DNA of 64,000 nt from Rhodocyclales bacterium (GTDB lineage Bacteria > Pseudomonadota > Gammaproteobacteria > Burkholderiales > Rhodocyclaceae). The notes under the pieces were generated by a model. That model was not told the origin of the DNA, did not search any database, and was given only the letters and a program-made list of their open reading frames with translations. The position numbers and the translations under genes were made by a program. Of this stretch, positions 31,799 through 39,385 are shown piece after piece. The stretch lies in NCBI GenBank assembly GCA_016183655.1, contig JACPEH010000008.1, forward strand, positions 372,001 to 436,000, in the 5' to 3' direction. Each line of letters begins with the position of its first letter. Positions within the stretch are counted from its first letter, which is position 1.

Positions 31799-34504
31799 TC
31801 AGGCGACATGCTGGCAACGCGACGCCGGCGTCCGCGTGTCCATGTTGCGGCCGCGGTTCAGGTGGTCCTCGATCTCGGCGGCACACCCCGCCAGCCGGGC
31901 GAACAGGAAGACCGCGAACGCCCCCTGCTCCAGCGCCGCCGCCGGCAGTTCGTCGTCCCGCCAAGCCTGCCAGGTCATGCCCAGCAGCAGCGCGGCGATC
32001 ACCGCGTCGATGTTGACGCAGTAGACGGTGCGCGAGACGCCGCCGTCGTGCAGCGCCTGCACCAGCTGCAGGTAGTAGTCGTGGAAAACGTTGTACTCGC
32101 CGCGCGCGGCGAGCAGGCGGTGGACGAAGCGTTCGCGCGGGTCGTGATTGACCGGCTTGTCCTTGAACACCGGATGGTTGACGCCGGGAATCTTGCGCAA
32201 ATCGGCGCTGCCGGCGGCCTTGCGCGCGGCCTTGTAGTCGGCATAGTCGGCGGCGTAGGCGCGCGCCATCGCCGCCAGGTCGAGGCCGTGCTCGCGGTCG
32301 GCGGGGTCGGCGAGCGCACAGTCGCGGAAGCGCTCGATGAGGAAGGCGACGCCCTCGAAGCCGTTGCCGCCGTGGGCGTAGCCGGTATGGGTCAGGGCGC
32401 CGAGCAGCGCCTTGTTGAGCTGGACGCGCTCCGGGGTTTCCGGGCCGTCGGCCGACACCGCGCCCTTCGCGCCCTGCGCCGAGATGGTGCCGGGGCCATT
32501 GCTCAGCAGCAGGCCGAGCAGGGTCTGCAGCGCGCCGCGCGCGGAATCGCCGGGCAGGCTGCCGAGCAGCGCGAGGTGCGCGAAATCGGCGAGGTCGTGG
32601 CCGACGACGAGCGCCTCCAGCGCGATTCCGCAGAAGCGCCCCGGCGCGTGCCGCGCGGCGTCGGCCGAGGCGCCGAGCGCAGTGGCGAGGAGGCGCAGCC
32701 ACCAGGGCAGGTGGTCGACGGTGAGGCGCGAGATGCGCTTGCGCATCAGCGGCCCCCAAGCCAGCGTCGCGGCGATCGCGGCGAGCACCGCGTCGGCGCT
32801 CGGCGGGCCGTCGCCTTGCTGCAGAAAGCGGACGAAGACCGAGCGCGCGCCGCGCGCGGCGAGGCCCGCCAGCAGCAACTCGGCCAGCGGGTCGGGCGCC
32901 GCCGCCCGGCAGGCGGCGCGCAGGCTGCCGTCGGCGTCGATGTCGGCAAGCTCGAAGTCTGCGTCGCCGGCGTCCTTGAGGCCGGCGGCGGCGAAGGCGT
33001 CGACCAGGCGGCATAGCAGCGCGCGGCTCGCCTCGGCGGCGCGCGGGCCGACGATGGCGAGGGCGGCGGCGATGACCGCGTTCGGCGCGTTGCCGGCGTC
33101 GCGCGCGGCCTGCGCCGCCGCCAGCGCGGGGCTGCCGTGCAGCCCGAGCAGCGCGCCGACGGCGACATTGACGAGCTTCCCGTCGTTGTCGCCGCCGCGC
33201 TCGCGCAGCAGCGCCAGGCAGACGTTGGCTTCGAACGGCGCCTGCGCGGCGTCGAGCATCGACACGCCGTGCAGGCTGCTGATCTGCGTCGCGGCGTCCA
33301 TCTGCGAGGCACCGGAGGCGTCCTTCATCGCCTGGCGCGGGAAGACGGCGCCGACCTGCCCGGCCAGCGCGGCGATCTGCGCGTCGTAGGGCGCGATCGC
33401 CTTGACCGCCGGCAGGTCGAGGGCGGGCGGCAGCCGGATGCCGGGGTTGCCGCCGAACCACGGCTTCAGCTCCATCGAGCCCTCCGGCGCGAAGTCCGGC
33501 AGCGTGGCGTTGGCGCGCATGACGGCGGTAAGCGCCGCCGGGATGTGGGCGATGTTGGTGACGACGGCCCCCTTCGCCGAGAACACCGGGTTCTCCGGCG
33601 TATAGAGGCCGTCGACGCCGAACTTGTCCATGAACCAGGCCTCCTTGGCGGCGGCGTCGTCGTGGCCGCCGGCCATCGCCCCGGCATGGCCCACCGCCCG
33701 CGTCAGGCGGCCCTTCCAGCGGCCGACGACGCAGGCGACCACGGGCTTGGTGAAATGCGCCTCGCGCTCGTAGAAGCCGCCCGGCTCGCAGTACAGCACC
33801 GCCGCCCGGCTGCGCGCGTCGTTGGCCAGCGCGAAGGCGAACTCGGGCGCGGCGTAGTGGATGTAGACGTCCTTGCCGCTGGAGACCAGCGTCGTCGTGC
33901 CCCAGCCGGCCATGCGCAGGTACTGGGCGATGGTGGTGGTGAAGCCGCCGGAGTTCGACAGGATGGCGATCGACCCCGGCTTCAGCGTGTCGCCTGGGCT
34001 GTCGCCGCCGAGCGCGCCGCCGATGCGCACGCGGTTCCACGAGTCGGCGACGCCGAGGCAGTTGGCGCCGAAGATGTCGATGCCGTTGGCCTGGCCCATG
34101 GCACGGATCTCGCGCGCGTCGTGCACGGCGATCTTCTCGGTGATGATGAACACCTTGCGCAGGCCGGGGTTGACCCGGATCAGCTCGGCGACGCCGTCGC
34201 GGGCGGCCGCCGGCGGCAGGTAGACGACGCCGCAGTTGAAGGCGTGGCCGTCGTCGAGCCCCTCGCGCACGCTGTTGTAGACCGGGATGTCGCCGGCCGG
34301 CGTTTCCAGCACCTGGCCGCGGCGCCCGGGCGAGGTGCCGAAGACGACGTTGCCGCCCGACCAGGCGTGGCCGACCGGCGTCACCTCGCTCGATTCGCCG
34401 CCGAGGATGTTGAGGACGCAGACGCGGTCCTCGCGCGTCGCCACCTGCGCCAGCGAGCTGATGCCGACGAAATACTTGAATTCACCGATGCCTTGCTTGT
34501 ACAT
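31799..34504 (-). CDS. ATP-citrate lyase alpha-like protein: CoA-ligase domain fused to citrate synthase-like domain
   Basis: 901 residues. About 1-320: succinyl-CoA synthetase alpha-type CoA-binding and ligase domains with the phosphohistidine motif VGHAGAMAGG (His273) and SNSGGFTTTIAQYL. About 560-890: citrate synthase-like citryl-CoA lyase domain with SNGPGTISAQGAKGAVSADG, HTGYAHGGNGFEG, GVNHPVFKDK (His777) and NIDAVIAALL (Asp833, aligning with the catalytic Asp of human ACLY). Where ACLY has a catalytic His (GAHN), this protein has Gln677. Bacterial AclA is about 610 residues; here a 240-residue Ala-rich region (about 320-560) is extra. It starts 19 bp after the AclB-like gene. Citrate cleavage is inferred; another tricarboxylate is possible. 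Confidence 0.72.
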   Translation of the reverse strand: MYKQGIGEFKYFVGISSLAQVATREDRVCVLNILGGESSEVTPVGHAWSGGNVVFGTSPGRRGQVLETPAGDIPVYNSVREGLDDGHAFNCGVVYLPPAAARDGVAELIRVNPGLRKVFIITEKIAVHDAREIRAMGQANGIDIFGANCLGVADSWNRVRIGGALGGDSPGDTLKPGSIAILSNSGGFTTTIAQYLRMAGWGTTTLVSSGKDVYIHYAAPEFAFALANDARSRAAVLYCEPGGFYEREAHFTKPVVACVVGRWKGRLTRAVGHAGAMAGGHDDAAAKEAWFMDKFGVDGLYTPENPVFSAKGAVVTNIAHIPAALTAVMRANATLPDFAPEGSMELKPWFGGNPGIRLPPALDLPAVKAIAPYDAQIAALAGQVGAVFPRQAMKDASGASQMDAATQISSLHGVSMLDAAQAPFEANVCLALLRERGGDNDGKLVNVAVGALLGLHGSPALAAAQAARDAGNAPNAVIAAALAIVGPRAAEASRALLCRLVDAFAAAGLKDAGDADFELADIDADGSLRAACRAAAPDPLAELLLAGLAARGARSVFVRFLQQGDGPPSADAVLAAIAATLAWGPLMRKRISRLTVDHLPWWLRLLATALGASADAARHAPGRFCGIALEALVVGHDLADFAHLALLGSLPGDSARGALQTLLGLLLSNGPGTISAQGAKGAVSADGPETPERVQLNKALLGALTHTGYAHGGNGFEGVAFLIERFRDCALADPADREHGLDLAAMARAYAADYADYKAARKAAGSADLRKIPGVNHPVFKDKPVNHDPRERFVHRLLAARGEYNVFHDYYLQLVQALHDGGVSRTVYCVNIDAVIAALLLGMTWQAWRDDELPAAALEQGAFAVFLFARLAGCAAEIEDHLNRGRNMDTRTPASRCQHVA

Positions 34505-34523
34505 GCCGTTCTCCTCGGATTGA

Positions 34524-35804
34524 TCAGGCGGCCGCGGCGACGCCGAGGCGTTCGGCGACCAGCTGCCGGCCCGCGCCCTGCATCCACTGGTTGGCCTCGC
34601 GCGCGTAGTCGACCACTTCGCTCATCGCCGAGTCGAAGCCGAACAAGCGGTAAGGGAGGCCGAGCGCCTCGCAGGTGTCGCGCAGCATGCCCATGCCGCG
34701 CACCAGGTTCGGCCCGCCGCGGCCGGCGACGACGTAGAGCGGCGTCGGTCCGTGCTGGCTGAAGTGCTCGCGCAGCGCATCGGCCATCGCGCGGAAGGTC
34801 TCGAAGATGTCGGTGTTGTTCGACTTGCCGCCGATGATGAAGAGCACGTTCGCCTGCCGGAGCCAGTGCTTGAAGCAGATCGCGGCGACCGCCTTCATCT
34901 TCTCGTAGGGCGGGTTGCCGCCGAAGTCGGAGGAGATGATCGCGTCGTCGCCGAGCATCTCGGTGACCAGCGAATTGGCGCCGCCGCCGAAGGTCGGGGC
35001 GAGGATGCTGCCGCGCTCGTTGATCACATAGACGTCGCTCTGCCCCTGGTGGGTGCGCAGTTGGTTGATCTCCTGCTCGAAGTCCGAGTAGTCGGCGGCG
35101 AACAGGTGGGCGGGCAGCTTCAGGCGGTGCCAGCGCGGGTCGTCGCGGTCGAAGCCGCACTTGAAGTCGCAGGCCACCGGCTTCAGCCGCCCGCGGCGGT
35201 CGGCGCGCATGCGGATCGGGTTGAGTTCGAGCGTGGTCATGCCGAAGTCGTGGAACAGTTCCCACAGCCGCGGCAGGTGCTGCACCAGCGGCGAGATGAT
35301 CTGCTTCGGGGCGCCGATGTCGGCGAGCGCGTTGGCGACGACGAAGGCCTTGAGGCCGGTCAGCGAGTCGAAGGGGACCTGCGCCACCTGCGCCTTGTCC
35401 AGCTCCTCGATGTCCATGCCGCCGCGATGGGTCAGCGTCATCGTCGGCGCGCGGAAATGCGTGGAGTCGGTGATCGAGAAGTAGATCTCGTGCTCGGCCG
35501 GAACGGCGCCCTCGAAGGTGACGCCGTTGGCCTTGGCCACCTGCTGGCCGTGGCGGTGCTCGACGAAGTAGAGGCGCTCCTTCTCGGCCAGCGCGCTCTT
35601 CAGGTCCGCGGCGCGGCCGATCAGGCCGGCCTTGCCCTTCTTGCCGACGCCGCCCTTGAACAGCGGCTTGACGAAGACCGAGCCGTGGCGCTCGATCAGG
35701 CCCTTGATCTCCTCCTCGGAGGCATCGGGGCCGAGCACCTCGGCGCAGGGGAAATCGGTGAACTGCAGCAGGCGCGCGCCGTACAACATGCCGGTGATCT
35801 GCAT
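34524..35804 (-). CDS. ATP-citrate lyase beta-like protein: ATP-grasp ligase plus citrate-binding domain
   Basis: 426 residues from the ATG at 35804, behind AAGGAG. About 1-235: ATP-grasp fold of succinyl-CoA synthetase beta type (VFVKPLFKGGVGKKGKAGLI, MTTLELNPIRM). About 250-420: the citrate-binding domain found in ATP-citrate lyase, with IIGGKSNNTDIFETF and GRGGPNLVRGMGML. Asn329, Thr331 and Arg362 align with Asn346, Thr348 and Arg379 that contact citrate in human ACLY. First gene of the operon; a GAAAGG-CGTTC-GAAAGC operator-like repeat lies 53 bp upstream. Assignment to the ACL beta family is firmer than the exact substrate. Confidence 0.78.
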   Translation of the reverse strand: MQITGMLYGARLLQFTDFPCAEVLGPDASEEEIKGLIERHGSVFVKPLFKGGVGKKGKAGLIGRAADLKSALAEKERLYFVEHRHGQQVAKANGVTFEGAVPAEHEIYFSITDSTHFRAPTMTLTHRGGMDIEELDKAQVAQVPFDSLTGLKAFVVANALADIGAPKQIISPLVQHLPRLWELFHDFGMTTLELNPIRMRADRRGRLKPVACDFKCGFDRDDPRWHRLKLPAHLFAADYSDFEQEINQLRTHQGQSDVYVINERGSILAPTFGGGANSLVTEMLGDDAIISSDFGGNPPYEKMKAVAAICFKHWLRQANVLFIIGGKSNNTDIFETFRAMADALREHFSQHGPTPLYVVAGRGGPNLVRGMGMLRDTCEALGLPYRLFGFDSAMSEVVDYAREANQWMQGAGRQLVAERLGVAAAA

Positions 35805-35856
35805 GGCATTGCTCTCCTTGTCGGGACGTGGGGAAGGCGGATGGTAGGGCGGGCCG

Positions 35857-35873
35857 GCTTTCGAACGCCTTTC
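35857..35873 (-). promoter_or_regulatory. TctD-type direct repeat upstream of the ATP-citrate lyase-like operon
   Basis: On the minus strand GAAAGG-CGTTC-GAAAGC, half-sites 11 bp apart. A TACCAT -10-like hexamer follows 10 bp downstream, placing the repeat over the -35 position; the predicted leader is about 30 nt. Confidence 0.5.
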
Positions 35874-35889
35874 GAGCGCCCAAAGACCG

Positions 35890-37548
35890 CTACACCCGGA
35901 ACTGGCCGACGGTGTCGCGCAGCGAGCGGGCGAGCGCATCGAGCTCGCGCGAGGTGGCGGCGGCCTGGCCGGCGGCGGTGGCGCTGTCGGCGGCCATCCG
36001 GGTGACGCGATGGGCCTCGGCGGCGATATCGCCGGCGCGCGCCTCCTGCGCCTGCAAGCCCTGGCTGACGTCGCGCACCGCCTGCGCGGCAGCCTCGGCG
36101 CCGTGGCGGATGGCGTCCATGCAGGCGCCGGTCTGCTCGGCCAGGCCGCGGCCGCGGTCCACCTCGTTCACCACCTCGGCCATGCTGCCGGTGGCCGCGC
36201 CCGAGCCGACCTGGATCTCGGCAATGGTGTCCTGGATTTCGGCGGTCGAGCGCGTGGTGCGCTCGGCCAGCTTCCTGACCTCGTCGGCGACGACCGCGAA
36301 GCCGCGCCCCTGCTCGCCGGCGCGCGCCGCCTCGATGGCGGCGTTCAACGCCAGCAGGTTGGTCTGGTCGGCGATCTCGCGGATCGCCGCGACCACCGAC
36401 GACACCCGTGCCGACTGGCCGTCGAGGCCGACCACGGCGCCGCTGGCGCGGCCGACCGCGGCGGCGACACGGCGCACGCCGGCGGTGCTTTCACCGATCA
36501 TCCGGCAGCCTTCGCCGGCACGTTCGCCGGAGCCCTCGGCCTGGGCCAGCGCCTGCCGCGAGTGGCCGGCGAGCTCCTCGATGCTGGCGCTCATGCCGGC
36601 GATGGCCTCGACCATGCGGCCGCTGGCCGTGCTCTGCTCGCGGCTGGCGTCGGCGACGCAGGCGGCGGCACCGGACACCGCGGCCGAAGCCTGGCCGAGG
36701 CGCTCGGCGTCGTCGAGCACGGTGCGCAGCGAGGCCTGGATGGCGGCGATCAAGCCGTTCAGCGCCGCCAGCGTGTCGCCGATCTCGTCCTTGCGGGCGG
36801 GCGTCGCCCGCACCGTGAAGTCCCGTTCGCGGGCGATGCGCCCGATCAGGTCGCGCATGCCGCGCAGCGGCAGCAGGATGGAGCGGCCGAGCGCCACGGT
36901 CATCGCCGCCAGCACGGCGCTCAGCGCGAGCAGGACGCCGACGGCAAGGCCGCGGGCGCTGTCGAAGGAGGCCATAGTCTCGCTTTCAGCCTGCGCGATG
37001 CGGCGCTGCCGCTCCTCGACCGCGGCGTCGAGGGCGCCCATCAGCGCCTGTTGCGGCTCGGCCTGGGCCGCCAGCGGCGCCTTGAATTCGAGACTCAGCA
37101 TGGCGCGGCTGCCCTCGTCGGCCTTCGCCGCGGCGGCGACCAGATCGAGCAGCTGCTGCTCGCTGCGCTCCCAGGCTCCCCATTGCTCGGAGAGGCGCGC
37201 CCACAGCGCCGCTTCGCGCTCCGACTTGGCCAGCGCGGCATAGATGGCGAGCGCGCGCCGGGCCTCGGCGAGGAGCGCCGCCTTGTCGGCGGCCGCGCGC
37301 GCGAAGCGCGCCGCGGCGTCGTTGGCGAAGGCCCAACTTTCCATTTCGAGGCTCAGCGCGCGCGTGCGCAGACTGGCGTGGCGCCAGGATTCGAGCGCAC
37401 GCAGCGCCGGCACATGCTGGCCGCTGAGCTCGCTGACCACCTGGCGGATATGGGCGATGCCGAACAGGCCGACGCCGCCTTCGGCAAGCAGGCCGCCGAT
37501 GCAGAGCAGGGTCATCAGGATGAGCTTGGTGTGGATGCTGGCTTTCAT
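35890..37548 (-). CDS. Methyl-accepting chemotaxis protein, candidate tricarboxylate receptor
   Basis: 552 residues from the ATG at 37548. Membrane helix about 8-28, helical periplasmic ligand domain about 30-188 (four-helix-bundle type, [21 protein letters not shown]), second helix about 192-212, HAMP, and a methyl-accepting domain with [20 protein letters not shown] and [16 protein letters not shown]. It ends RDTVGQFRV. It lies between the lyase-like operon and tctC, and its own promoter region carries a TctD-type repeat, so citrate or related acids are likely ligands. That ligand is inferred. Confidence 0.88.
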   Translation of the reverse strand: MKASIHTKLILMTLLCIGGLLAEGGVGLFGIAHIRQVVSELSGQHVPALRALESWRHASLRTRALSLEMESWAFANDAAARFARAAADKAALLAEARRALAIYAALAKSEREAALWARLSEQWGAWERSEQQLLDLVAAAAKADEGSRAMLSLEFKAPLAAQAEPQQALMGALDAAVEERQRRIAQAESETMASFDSARGLAVGVLLALSAVLAAMTVALGRSILLPLRGMRDLIGRIARERDFTVRATPARKDEIGDTLAALNGLIAAIQASLRTVLDDAERLGQASAAVSGAAACVADASREQSTASGRMVEAIAGMSASIEELAGHSRQALAQAEGSGERAGEGCRMIGESTAGVRRVAAAVGRASGAVVGLDGQSARVSSVVAAIREIADQTNLLALNAAIEAARAGEQGRGFAVVADEVRKLAERTTRSTAEIQDTIAEIQVGSGAATGSMAEVVNEVDRGRGLAEQTGACMDAIRHGAEAAAQAVRDVSQGLQAQEARAGDIAAEAHRVTRMAADSATAAGQAAATSRELDALARSLRDTVGQFRV

Positions 37549-37568
37549 GCCGCAGAGTCTCCAAACGG

Positions 37569-37597
37569 TAAAAAAAGCCCGGCCATGACGGCCGGGC
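37569..37597 (-). terminator. Terminator-like hairpin in the chemoreceptor leader
   Basis: Read on the minus strand: GCCCGGCC, loop, GGCCGGGC, then T7. A perfect 8-bp stem with a strong U-tract, 21-50 bp before the chemoreceptor ATG and with no gene upstream on that strand. It is either an attenuator or the end of a small RNA. Confidence 0.7.
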
Positions 37598-37727
37598 GGA
37601 AAAGGCTGGCGGCGCGGGAGGAAAGACCGCCAGCCCGGCAAGTCGCCCGCAGCGGCGGCGGTGACGGCGACGGAGATCGCGTCCGCGCTCCGGGCGACGG
37701 GAAGGAGTCGGCACGCTACGGGGAAAA

Positions 37728-37744
37728 GCTTTCGAAATTCCTTC
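37728..37744 (-). promoter_or_regulatory. TctD-type direct repeat for the chemoreceptor
   Basis: Minus strand GAAGGA-ATTTC-GAAAGC; the first half-site has two mismatches. A TAGCGT hexamer follows after 9 bp. Weakest half-site of the five. Confidence 0.35.
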
Positions 37745-37781
37745 AGCCGCCGCCGGCAGCGTCCGTCCGGGCGGCGACGGT

Positions 37782-37798
37782 GAAAGCAATTCGAAAGC
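37782..37798 (+). promoter_or_regulatory. TctD-type direct repeat upstream of tctC
   Basis: GAAAGC-AATTC-GAAAGC: two identical half-sites 11 bp apart, followed after 9 bp by TATCGT. It is the best example of the set. Confidence 0.55.
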
Positions 37799-37883
37799 CC
37801 CCCTGCGTATCGTCCGGGCTCAGCGCCATAGAACGGGCAAGTGCCCGGCGCCCACCAGCCATCACGACACGCGAGGAGACTTC

Positions 37884-38855
37884 ATGAAAAGCAAACAGAT
37901 TCTGGCAACCCTGATCGCCACCCTGGTCATCGGCAGCGCACAGGCCGCGCCCGAGAAGCCGGAATGCATCGCCCCGGCCAAGCCCGGCGGCGGCTTCGAC
38001 CTCACCTGCAAGCTGGTGCAAAGCGCGCTGGCCAACGGCGGCCAGCTGCCGGCGCCGATGCGCATCACCTACATGCCGGGCGGCATCGGCGCCGTCGCCT
38101 ACAACACCGTCGTCGCCCAGCGCCCGGACGAGCCCGGCACCATCGTCGCCTTCTCCGGCGGCTCGGTGCTCAACCTGGCGATCGGCAAGTTCGGCAAGTA
38201 CAGCGAGGCCGACGTCAAGTGGCTGGCCGCGGTGGGCGCCGACTACGGCGCGATCATCGTGCGCGCGGACTCCCCCTACAAGACCCTGAAGGACCTCATC
38301 GACGCCACCCGCGCCGACCCCGCCAAGGTGGTGTACGGCGCCGGCGGCACGGTCGGCAGCCAGGACTGGATGAAGTCGGCGCTGATCGCCAAGCAGGCCG
38401 GCGTCAACTACAAGAACATGCGCTACGTCGCCTTCGAGGGCGGCGGCGAAGCGCTGACCGCGCTGATGGGCGGCCATGTCCAGGCCTATTCGGGCGACGC
38501 CTCCGAAATCGCGGCGCACCTGAAGGGCGGCAAGGTGCGCGTGCTCGCCGTCCTCTCCGAGCAGCGCCTGCCCGGCGAGCTGGCCAACATCCCGACCGCC
38601 AAGGAGCAGGGCTATCCGGTCGACTGGACCATCGTGCGCGGCTACTACATGGGGCCCAAGGTGTCGGACACCGACTACAAGTGGTGGGTCGGCGCCTTCG
38701 ACAAGCTGCTGGCCTCGGGCGAGTTCGCCAAGCTGCGCACGGAGCGCGGCCTCTTCCCGTTCAACCTGACCGGCGACAAGCTGACCGACTTCATCAAGAA
38801 GGACGTCAAGCGCTACGCCGAGCTGGCCAGGGAATTCGGCCTCGGCGCCCAGTAA
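37884..38855 (+). CDS. tctC: Tripartite tricarboxylate transporter substrate-binding protein TctC
   Basis: Periplasmic receptor of a TTT-family secondary transporter. 323 residues, signal peptide about 1-22 (SAQAA). Seen: the PAKPGGGFDLTCKL ligand loop, MPGGIGAVAYN, and YGAGGTVGSQDWMKSALI, all typical of TctC/Bug proteins. First gene of tctCBA; a hairpin terminator between tctC and tctB should give extra binding protein. Substrate citrate or another carboxylate by family. Confidence 0.92.
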   Translation: MKSKQILATLIATLVIGSAQAAPEKPECIAPAKPGGGFDLTCKLVQSALANGGQLPAPMRITYMPGGIGAVAYNTVVAQRPDEPGTIVAFSGGSVLNLAIGKFGKYSEADVKWLAAVGADYGAIIVRADSPYKTLKDLIDATRADPAKVVYGAGGTVGSQDWMKSALIAKQAGVNYKNMRYVAFEGGGEALTALMGGHVQAYSGDASEIAAHLKGGKVRVLAVLSEQRLPGELANIPTAKEQGYPVDWTIVRGYYMGPKVSDTDYKWWVGAFDKLLASGEFAKLRTERGLFPFNLTGDKLTDFIKKDVKRYAELAREFGLGAQ

Positions 38856-38862
38856 GGAGTGT

Positions 38863-38888
38863 CGCCGCGCCTTCCGGCGCGGCGTTTT
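38863..38888 (+). terminator. Partial terminator between tctC and tctB
   Basis: Perfect 9-bp stem CGCCGCGCC/GGCGCGGCG with TTCC loop followed by TTTTCG. Its position inside the operon suggests read-through at reduced level, giving more TctC than TctAB. Confidence 0.75.
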
Positions 38889-38938
38889 CGCGGCCGGGCC
38901 CGCGCGGCCCGGCCGCCAACTCGCGGATGGAGACTATC

Positions 38939-39382
38939 GTGAGCGAGAGAATTTTTGGCTTTGCCTTGCTGCTGCTGTCGGTGGCGGGCATCTGGATCGG
39001 CTGGGACCTGCGCGCCCCGGTCGAATATGAACCGGTGGGACCGCGGGCCTTCCCGCTGCTGATCCTGACGCTGCTGGGAGTGACGGCCGTCGTCATGATC
39101 GCCAGCCGTCCGGCGCCGACCAAGTGGGCGCCGCCGCCGGTGCTGCGGCACGTCGCCGCTCTCTTCGTCGTCATGCTGGTCTACGCCTGGCTGTTCGACA
39201 AGCTCGGCTTCATCCTGGCCACCGCACTGATGACCGTGCCGGTCGCCCGCTACTTCGGCGGCACCTGGCGCCAGTGCGCGCTCGGCGGCATCGGCCTCGG
39301 CGTCGGGCAGTTCATCCTGTTCGACAAGATCCTCGACGTCGCCCTGCCCACCGGGCTGTGGCTCAAACCGATCCTGGGGTAA
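38939..39382 (+). CDS. tctB: Tripartite tricarboxylate transporter small membrane subunit TctB
   Basis: 147 residues, four membrane helices. GTG at 38939 is chosen because GGAG lies six bases upstream; the in-frame ATG at 38927 overlaps that ribosome site. Start SERIFGFALLLLSVAGIWIGW and the LFDKLGFILATALMTVPVARYF segment are typical of TctB. Ends 3 bp before tctA. Confidence 0.9.
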   Translation: MSERIFGFALLLLSVAGIWIGWDLRAPVEYEPVGPRAFPLLILTLLGVTAVVMIASRPAPTKWAPPPVLRHVAALFVVMLVYAWLFDKLGFILATALMTVPVARYFGGTWRQCALGGIGLGVGQFILFDKILDVALPTGLWLKPILG

Positions 39383-39385
39383 AGC

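Larger units (their letters stand above)
37549..37883. other. Divergent regulatory region between chemoreceptor and tctC
   Basis: 335 bp without a gene. It holds a minus-strand terminator-like hairpin, one minus-strand and one plus-strand GAAAGC-type repeat and their putative -10 elements, all listed separately. GAGGAG precedes the tctC ATG. Confidence 0.7.

Noticed and set aside
31381-35804. Reading the lyase-like pair as ordinary succinyl-CoA synthetase SucCD
   Set aside because: The beta-like protein carries an ACL-type citrate-binding domain and the alpha-like one a citrate synthase-like domain, neither of which occurs in SucCD.
37549-37883. CTTTCGAAATT...AATTCGAAAG inverted repeat as a single large operator
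   Set aside because: The two arms are better explained as parts of two separate direct-repeat sites facing the divergent genes; the 50-bp spacing is long for one palindromic operator.
36010-37887. Long plus-strand frame opposite the second chemoreceptor
   Set aside because: Shadow of the coiled-coil chemoreceptor; heptad repeats on one strand keep the other open. It also has no domain similarity.
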